Shown here: positions 56,501-64,000 of the stretch, one piece after another
Numbering within the stretch: position 1 is the first letter of the stretch
Layout: every line of letters starts with the position of its first letter
Assembly (NCBI GenBank): GCA_019279435.1
Contig: JAAALK010000283.1
Span: 63,036,642 to 63,100,641, forward strand
Direction: 5' to 3'
Length of the DNA stretch: 64,000 nucleotides
Origin: Zizania palustris
Taxonomy: Eukaryota; Streptophyta; Magnoliopsida; Poales; Poaceae
Position numbers and translations under genes: made by a program
The notes under the pieces: generated by a model
Seen by the model: only the letters and a program-made list of their open reading frames with translations
Database searches by the model: none
What the model was told of the DNA's origin: nothing

Positions 56501-56926
56501 TGGCGACTGACGGGTGGGGCCACGATGTCGGGCGCGCGCGCGAGGGGAAAAGTTCGGCGCCGACAGGTGGGGTCCGATCGTCAGTGTGAGCGCGCGAGTT
56601 GAGTGGGCTGGGCCGGCCGGGAGAGAGAGAAGGGAGGGAGGGGAGCCCAATACTGTTCTAATACATTTCTGAATAAAAATAATTCCAGAAAATAGATTAA
56701 AATATTAGGGCTACTTCCAAGGTTGATAAAAATTTATAAAAATTCCCAAAATTATATTTTGGTCTTAGGATCATATATAAAAAGTTTCACCTCCTAATTT
56801 GGTCATCTACTCTATGTTGTAGTTCAAAAGGGTATAAAAGGGAATTAAAAGTATTTTCTGAAATAATAATTCCAAGAAATTGAATTTAATAATATTTTTA
56901 TTGTCTTGAAAATTTGGGGTGTTACA
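53551..56926 (-). repeat. 5' LTR of the gypsy element
   Basis: Same length (3376 bp) as the LTR at 44561-47936, and differing at about 18 positions by eye, 16 of them transitions. Examples are a G/A near 53881 and C/T changes near 55528 and 56342. A TATAAATA/TATTTATA word at 56200-56207 is a candidate promoter. Confidence 0.95.
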
Positions 56927-56931
56927 TTACC

Positions 56932-58051
56932 TTGGCCTGTTGCATTATTATCTTGAAAACGTTGCTTGGATCAAACAACTGTTGCATTGATTTTATCGGG
57001 CAGAAGACGTGTTTTGTGAACTGTTCCATTTAGTGAAAATTAGTTCTATGGAAATAAAGTTTTTGTCGCATAAAAACAACTTTACGTTGCAGTTTATAAT
57101 ATAAACGTTTCATGGTAGAATATTTTATCTTTTTAGCTATTTTTATGTTTCATAAAGCTGGTCTTTTTTATATTGTAGGTGTTTAATATAGATATTTCAC
57201 AAAGTTAAACGTCTACATTGAAGGTTTTTAATATACCGTTTCACAAAGCTAAATTTATGCAGCACTTGTTCAGTATAAATATATCTTCTCCACTATTATT
57301 TAGCCCGAACATCCCGCGAGGCATCCTTGACCATTAGGATCTCAATTCCTTTCTGAATAGTCTCGAAACTTCAGTTCCTCCTGAACTTTAGTTTTAGTCC
57401 GTCACCAACCATATTCCACATTAACCAACACCTGCGCATGAAAACGAGCACAAGTCCATGACTTGATCCAAGATTAGTCAACACAACACCATTCATAAAA
57501 AGTATCTGATACATGCCATTGCACTAATCACTTTACAAGCTAATTTCAATATAAACCAATTTTTCATCACACGACAATGTCTTATATGGTTGGCAATAGA
57601 GTTGCTCATTGTTGTTGATATTGAAACTCCCGGGGCATATCACTCATGGAGTTTGCAAACACGTTAATTTGTTTGTTTCAGTCATCTACATGTACGTGAG
57701 TAATTTGACAAAATGTCACTTCAAATAACGGCTTCGCTCATTTGTCACTTGAAACATGAGTTTCACCAAATTACGACTCTAAAAATTGTCACATTGATTG
57801 TCAAACTATTTTGATAAAATTTATCAAACTTTTTCACATAAAACGATTATTTTGCACTTCTCATTCTCTTCTTCGTGGTGTATCATGTAGTTCTATACTC
57901 ATTTTAAAAAAACAATGAGAAGGACAAAACAATCGTTTTACATAAAAATTTGACAAATTTTATTAAAATGACATAAAAATCAATATGACATTGTTTGGAG
58001 TGGTAATTTGACAAAGCTTATATTTAAAGTAACAAATAGCCATATCATTTG
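56932..58051. other. Intergenic between the gypsy and copia elements
   Basis: AT-rich DNA with no gene. The right third (57738-58042) is a foldback element listed separately. Confidence 0.45.
57738..58042. mobile_element. Foldback element with arms of about 135 bp
   Basis: The left arm (CATTTGTCACTTGAAACATG, then CACCAAATTACGACTC, then ACATAAAACGATTATTTTGC) is the inverse of the right arm (CAATCGTTTTACATAAAAAT, then GTGGTAATTTGACAAAGC, then AGTAACAAATAGCC). A spacer of roughly 40 bp separates them. No clear target duplication was found. It resembles Mutator-type or foldback MITEs. Confidence 0.7.
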
Positions 58052-58263
58052 TGTTGAGAAAATTTCTCACCTAACGGCCCGCATGCAGGAGTGCATGCGG
58101 ACGCGCCCCCGCTTTTCCACATCGGTGTCTTCTCTGCATGCAACGCCTAATGTGAAGCGACACAATTCTTCGTCCCTATAAATCCTCATTGTACCATGCA
58201 ATTAATAAATAATAAAGCAATTACTATTTCACTTTGTACTGCGTACTATTTTCTTTCCCAACA
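58052..58263 (+). repeat. 5' LTR of the copia element, 212 bp
   Basis: It begins TGTTGAGAAAATTTCTCACC and ends TTCTTTCCCAACA. The first 50 bp contain two hairpins (GAGAAA-TTTCTC and GCATGCA-TGCATGC). A TATAAAT word is near 58178. Confidence 0.85.
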
Positions 58264-58338
58264 TGTTATCAACATTTTCTCTTCCTTCCGTGAGTTCCCA
58301 GGCCTCTTTTCCTCCCCAAAGAACAAAAAGGAAGCAAG

Positions 58339-61300
58339 ATGGAAGATGATGAAATTTGTTTAGTGAATAGTGGCTCCACTAACACAATTCTACGTGAACT
58401 TAAATATTTCCAAAATTTTCATAAAAAACATGGAAATATAATGACTATCGCTAGACGTGATGCATTAATTGTGGACTTGGGTCGAACCACGATTACACTC
58501 TTGATGGGTACACGGTTAATAATTGAGGATGCACTCTTGTATCTTGATTCGACTCGTACATTGATCAATTATAAAGATATCTGTTTTAATGGCTACTATA
58601 TTGAAACTCAAACTAAAAATAATGTAGAATACTTATTTTTCACTAAATCCAACGGATTAAACAAAAATACTTGAGAAATTTCCTTCCTTTTCATCTGGTT
58701 TGTACTACACATACATAAAACCCGTATCACATGTTGCATTTAAAATATTTTTTCAAAACCTTGATAAATTCAAAACTTGGCATAATCACCTTGGTCACCC
58801 TAGAATAGGGATGATGAGAAAAATTATTAGGAATTCTATAGGTCACAATATTAATCTTGCAAGATTCCCTAAATCATCAGATTTTATGTGCACTGCATGT
58901 GCCACGTGGAAATTAATATTAAGACCCTCATATCTTAAAATTAAAAATGAACAAATTAGTTTCATTGAACGCATTCAAGGAGATATTTGTGGTCCTATAA
59001 AACCATTATCAGGACCATTTAGTTACTTTATGGTGCTTATAAATGCATATACACGATGGTTCCATATATGTCTCTTATCTACAAGGAACCATGCACTCGC
59101 AAAATTAATGGCTTAAATTATCAAATTAAGAGCTAGTCATCCTGAACAAAGGATAAAATCCATCAGGATAGACAATGCTGCTGAATTTAGCTCACTTGCA
59201 TGTAATGATTATTATATGGCTCTAGGTATCAATCTAGAACACTAGGTACCTTATGCTCATACCCAAAATGAGCTTGCTGAATCTATAATCAAGAGAATAA
59301 AATTAATTGTTTGACCACTTTTACATAACTGCAAATTACCAACCTCTTGTTGGGGTCATGCGGTCTTACACGCCGCAGATTTAATACAAATTAGACCAAC
59401 TGCATATCATGTAACATCTCCATTGCAATTAGTACGTAGAAATCAACCAAGTATTTCCCATCTACAAATATTCAGTTACGCTGTATACATACCGATATCA
59501 CCACCGCAACGTACCTCTATGGTCCCCATAGAAAATTAGGCATATATATCGGGTATCATTCACCGTCAATCACTAAATACCTTGAACCCTTAACAGAGGA
59601 TTTATTTACTACCAAGTATGCTGATTGTATCTTCGATGAAGATAATTTCTCGGCATTAAGGGAGATTTATACCATAATAAATGTCAGGAAATTGATTGGA
59701 ATGCCACTAGTTTTCAATCATTAGACCCATGTACTATAGAATTCGAGCAAGAAGTTCGAAGAATAATAAATTTGCAACAACTTGCAAATAATCTGCCAAA
59801 AGCATTTACTGACTATAAAGGTGTCACTAAATCTCATATTCTTGTAGTTAATGCACTATAAAGATATCTCAAAAGAAATCTAAAAAACAAAGGAAAATAT
59901 CTTCTAAAACAGTAAATGACATTCAACCTTCTGTTGAACGACATCAGACGGATGATTCTCATCCTAAGTCTAGCATAGATAGGTGCACCAATACAAATGC
60001 TAGAACATCAGAAATACCTAACTCTATAAATATGGGAAATACTCAAGGGTTAGAAGAAATATCCACAAATTATATTAATTCAGGAGAATATTATAATAGA
60101 AAGACTATAATTGTCGACATATATTTTTCCTCAAATATAGCTAAAGACCTCGAGGAAGATCCTGAACAAAATACCATGATAGAGTGCCTCAAGCGCTCAG
60201 ACAGGATCAAATGGAAAGAAGCTATTGAGACAGAATTAAGCTGGCTAAGAAAAAGAGAAGTATTTACATTAGTAATACCTACTCCTCCAAATGTTTTCCC
60301 CGTTGGATCGAAATGGGTCTTGTTTGTAAAAGAAATAAAAACAATGAGGTGGTGAGATACAAAGCGATACTTGTAGCACAAGGTTTCACGCAGAGACCCG
60401 ACATCAATTATGATAAAACATACTCTCTTGTTATGAGTGGAATAACATTCCAATATTTAATATCATTGGCAGTACAAATGAATTTATCTTTGTAGTTAAT
60501 GGATGTATTGACCACATACTTATATGGGTCATTAGATTCAAATATTTACATGAAAGTTCCTGAAGGACTTACTATTCTGAATCCAAATATAAACCGCGAC
60601 AAATTTTGCGTAAAATTACAAAAGTCACTCTATGACTTTCACTAGTCGAGTAGAATATGGTACAACCGGCTAAGTGAATTTCTTCTTCAGAAGAGTTACT
60701 CTAACAATAATGATTGTCCTTGTGTATTTATTAAAAGATCCATCATTAGATTTTGTATTATTTCAGTATATTTTGATGATCTCAACATCAGTGGAACTAC
60801 ACAAGATATTATGGAAGCTAGCAATCATCTTAAGACGGAATTTAAAATGAAGGATTTAGGTAAAACTAAATTCTGTTTGGGTTTACAACTTGAGCATTTT
60901 CCATCAGGAATATTAATTCACCAATCTGCATATATTGATAAAGTATTGCAAAAGTTTAATATGGATAAATCATATACATCAAAGACTTGCATGGTCGTTC
61001 GATCTCTAGAAATAGACCAAGGTCCATTCTGGCATAGGGAAGAAGGTAAATAATTATTGGGACCTGATGTTCCATATCTAAGCATCATAGAAGCACTTAT
61101 GTCTCTTGCAAATTGTACCAGACCTGACATTGCATTTGTAGTAAATTTGCTTGCTAGACATAGTGCAGCTCCAACTAAAAGGCATTTTGTTGGGGCAAAA
61201 CAAATCGTAAGATATTTAAATGATACAAGAGATCTTGGTTTATTTTATCAGAAAAATCAAGACTTATCCATGATATGATATACCGATGCTGGATATATGT

Positions 61301-61700
61301 CTGATCCACGTAATGCCAGATCACAAACATGATTTGTTTCCTATATGGAGGTACTGCCATTTCATGGAAATCATCGAAACAAACTCTTGTTGCTACCTCC
61401 ACCAATCATTCAGAAATTATAGCCTTATATGAAGCCTCAAGTGAATGCATATGGCTTCGAAGAATGATTAATTACATACAAAGATCATGCGATGTTGGTT
61501 CATCAGAATCACCCACAATTATCTATGAAGATAATGCAGCTTGTATCGCTTAAATGCAAACCAGTTATATTAAGAATAATATAACTAAGCATATTGCTCC
61601 TAAATTGTTTTTCCCACATGAATTACAAAAGAATGGGGAAATAACGGTTTACAAAAAAAATCATGTGAAAATCTAGCAGATTTATTTACAAAATCGCTAC
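58339..61700 (+). pseudogene. Copia pol remnant (PR-IN-RT-RH)
   Basis: 58339-58674 is the protease region, but its catalytic Asp is replaced by Asn (CLVNSGSTNTIL). 58700-59116 holds the GAG-pre-integrase motif (WHNHLGHPRIGMM) and the start of integrase (QGDICGPIKPLSG). 59117-60000 continues integrase with stops. RT motifs follow in pieces: 60190-60350 (ELSWLRKREVFTLV, PVGSKWVLF), 60350-60600 (YKAILVAQGFTQRPDINYDK, then MKVPEGL) and 60740-61050 (VYFDDLNISGT, FKMKDLGKTKFCLGLQLE). RNase H is at about 61340-61555 (STNHSEIIALYEASSECIWL). Integrity is lost; I count at least six stops or frame changes. Confidence 0.85.
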
Positions 61701-62017
61701 CAACTTTGACATTTCAAAAATGTATTAAAGGAATAGATATGCGAAGACTCCGTGATTTACAAAATTCAAGGGGTCATCTTATAAAATATACTATATTTAT
61801 GATCATCAAATCACCTAAATTTGTACTCTTTTCCTTTATAAAGTTTTACTCTCAAGTTTTCTTAATAAAGATTTTTAATGAGGCAATATTAATATTAATA
61901 TTAATATAACAACAATATAGAATAGATTTTCTTCGAAATTTTTCCCACGGGTTTTTTACAAGAGTTTTTCAATATATATGATATCAAACATATTTAGAAG
62001 GTTCAATTAAGAGGGAG

Positions 62018-62075
62018 TGTTGAGAAATAATCTCACCTAACGGGTCGCATGCAAGAGGCGCCTGCATGCGGACAC
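62018..62075 (+). repeat. Copia 3' LTR, first 58 bp only
   Basis: TGTTGAGAAATAATCTCACC at 62018 matches the 5' LTR start. It keeps the CGCATGCA...TGCATGCG hairpin, then stops at GGACAC where the gypsy-type LTR begins. The rest of the copia LTR should lie beyond the nested element. Confidence 0.85.
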
Positions 62076-64000
62076 TGTGACGCCCCGATTTATCGAATCA
62101 GGACATTATTGAATTTACAAAGAAAAATAATAATACAAGAGGTTCATCATGCGACAACGTACATATGACAATCATTTATGGTACACAGACCATATTATTA
62201 CATAAGAGTGGAATTAAAATAATAAAAATAAACTGCATGACGAACGCCTTCTTCAGGATCTTTCTTCTTGACTGGGTCGCTACTCCAGACCATCTTCGTA
62301 GTAGGCATCCTCTGAATGGTGTGTCCAACGGGTATGAGTACAAAGAGTACTCAACAAGCCACCGCAAATGCAAGTAGTAATGCAAGATAATAACAAAAGA
62401 AGGATAATGGCTAAAAGTACGGAAAAGTACATTTTTCAGTTATTGCATTTAGTGTAGTCAAATTTTATCATGCGGAATAATAAACATGAACATTCATAAT
62501 ACCATCTAACTCAAGGAGTATGTTTTCCCTCCTCGCACAACAGTCCTTACATGTCAAATCATCATGCACATTCATTCCAAAAGTAAACTAACTGTGAGAT
62601 GTCACGCAACCCGCCCTTGACCGTGGGCTCGGCTTTTCGAAAAGATTTATGACTTTCATCAGAGATGTACTACTGTACCCACAAGGCACGCACTCATCCC
62701 AAACACCAAAGTGTAACGAGATGACCCATACCACGGGAACTCGTGCCAAAACCTCAGCATGAAATGCTCCAAGCGATAACCACCTGCTCTAGGTTTCGCC
62801 GGCGTACCGGGCCGCATCCCGGCTAACATCGCACCCCCTTTTGTGCCACGTCAGTACAAGCCACCCGCAGGTGCTGCTTGACCCATCTCCAAGTGGTGGC
62901 CTCGGTTTGGAACACTCCATACCTTAGTTAGGACTTACCCATTAGACTTGTGGTTAGTACGGAGGTGTATTGCAACGGATCCCGCAGACCGGTCCTTATA
63001 GTGCCCCAGGTGCTACCGACCAATGCCCTAGCTTGCACCCGGAACCCACCATGCATACACTCACAACCAAACTCTATCACCAACAGAATTCCAAAGATAA
63101 GGATAATGGGGACCATATAGCAGAACTAAGTTGCTACGACTCATTTTTAATCCTATAGCAATCATGTCGATACATTGGACACTAGCTAATAATACTAATC
63201 ATATGGTGACAAGGAGTTTAGGCTAGATAGCATGGCTTGGGTTGCACATCAAGGTCGGAGGATCCTAAATAAATATATTGTAAGGGTTTCATTTGACTAA
63301 TGCATGTATATCCTATGTGTTTTAGCGATAGTTGAGTAAAACATGGGTTCAATATGCTCAAAAGATTGGTTTGGTGACTTGCCTTGTTCAGCGAAAGGCG
63401 ACGGGGGAACTTCCGGGTAATACTCCCGCTCCTCGGTGACGTGTAGTCTTCTCGATATAAATAAAATAAATATAACATTCAATTAAACAATCCAAAATCA
63501 CACCACAAGCATATAGGTTTTGATTGGGTTAATTTAAGGAAAATAAAGTTGTTAAGTTTCTGAAATTCATTTTATGAATATTTAAAATGAACCATAATGA
63601 AATATTGTCCTTTATAAAAGAGATTATAACTGTGAACAATTTTATTTTAAGTTTTCTAAATGATTTAAAATAAGAGGTTCAGAGTAAACTTAGTGGTTTC
63701 ATTCTACTGACAGGAAAGGAATAAAAGATAAATTTTGCTGAAATTGAAATGAATAAATTTGTAATTTACCCTAAAGAGCATTTGAATACTTCATTAAATA
63801 AGCATGAAATATTCAAAGTAAACATACTGTTTTTATTGCATTAACATGTAGAGGATGAAACTATGAATTTTCTGGAATTGAAATGATAATTTTTGGAGTT
63901 AAAATGCGCAAGATATGAATTTTAGAAGTTTAAAACAATTTCTAGAATTTAATTTAAATCAAAAACAGGCGTTGGTCCACGGTGAACCGGGCTCACGGTG
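62076..64000 (-). repeat. LTR of a second gypsy element, related to the one at 44561, running off the window
   Basis: It begins TGTGACGCCCCGATTTATCG and is alignable along its length with the first 1.9 kb of the 44561 LTR, but with many substitutions and small indels (for example an extra CACCAAAGTG-type insert near 62703). It is therefore a separate, older family member, not a third copy of the same insertion. Orientation is the same as the intact element. Whether it is a solo LTR or part of a full element cannot be seen. Confidence 0.85.

Larger units (their letters stand above)
44561..56926 (-). mobile_element. Ty3/gypsy chromovirus (Tekay/Del-like), full length, TSD TTACC
   Basis: This is a complete 12,366-bp LTR retrotransposon read on the minus strand. 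Both LTRs are 3376 bp. The target duplication TTACC is exact at 44556-44560 and 56927-56931. It has a tRNA-iMet primer site, a polypurine tract, a gag-pol frame ending in a chromodomain, and an extra ORF between primer site and gag. The long LTRs and the chromodomain place it near RIRE3/RetroSat2-type Tekay elements. By eye the LTRs differ at about 18 positions (roughly 99.5% identity), so the insertion is recent. Two coding lesions are visible (a stop in the extra ORF and a frameshift in gag). Confidence 0.95.
58052..62075 (+). mobile_element. Ty1/copia element, decayed, gag missing, 3' LTR interrupted
   Basis: The element starts with a 212-bp LTR (58052-58263). A primer-site-like TGTTATCAAC follows directly. 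Protease begins only 75 bp later, so no room remains for gag. The remaining pol order is PR, integrase, RT, RNase H, which defines copia. Frames are broken by several stops and shifts. The polypurine tract (AAGAGGGAG, 62009-62017) and the first 58 bp of the 3' LTR are present before another LTR begins at 62076. Confidence 0.88.

Overview
This window looks like nuclear DNA from a grass (Poaceae). The evidence is the sharp 5' GC peak in first exons, interrupted genes with canonical plant splice sites, many Tourist-, Stowaway- and hAT-like MITEs, CACTA elements, and a Tekay/Del-type Ty3/gypsy chromovirus with 3.4-kb LTRs. The species cannot be fixed from sequence alone. There is no prokaryotic, organellar or CRISPR content.

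Layout. 1-0.66 kb: decayed Ty1/copia gag remnant (minus). 0.88-1.27 kb: small four-helix membrane protein of the TMEM234 family (plus). 1.3-6.9 kb: intergenic DNA with a 71-bp tandem repeat and MITEs. 6.94-7.43 kb: Nudix hydrolase (minus). 7.8-21.2 kb: repeat-rich intergenic DNA with several MITEs and two CACTA transposons with bounded ends (13673-15386, TSD GAT; 17082-19587, TSD TTG). 21.44-28.00 kb: 12-exon gene for condensin subunit CAP-G (plus), with a Stowaway MITE, a second MITE and a solo LTR in introns. 29.12-31.71 kb: ALY/REF mRNA-export adaptor (minus), with a probable leader exon near 33.6-34.1 kb and a LINE fragment in the leader intron. 38.25-43.01 kb: class 3 lipase of the calmodulin-binding heat-shock protein type (plus), six coding exons. 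44.56-56.93 kb: a nearly intact, recently inserted Ty3/gypsy chromovirus (TSD TTACC, tRNA-iMet primer site). 58.05-62.08 kb: a decayed Ty1/copia element lacking gag. Its 3' LTR is interrupted at 62076 by a diverged relative of the gypsy LTR that runs off the window.

The three large genes are housekeeping genes: chromosome condensation, mRNA export and lipid hydrolysis. They share no pathway, but CAP-G, ALY and this lipase are also close neighbours on Arabidopsis chromosome 5 as I remember that map, so the cluster may be an old syntenic block. I found no new multi-gene system. The most unusual items are gene-structure oddities (a GC-AG intron in ALY, a duplicated 3' splice site in the lipase gene, a duplicated candidate splice donor in the ALY leader), an uncharacterised extra ORF upstream of gag in the gypsy element, and a 500-bp tandem repeat plus an extremely C-rich tract inside one CACTA element.
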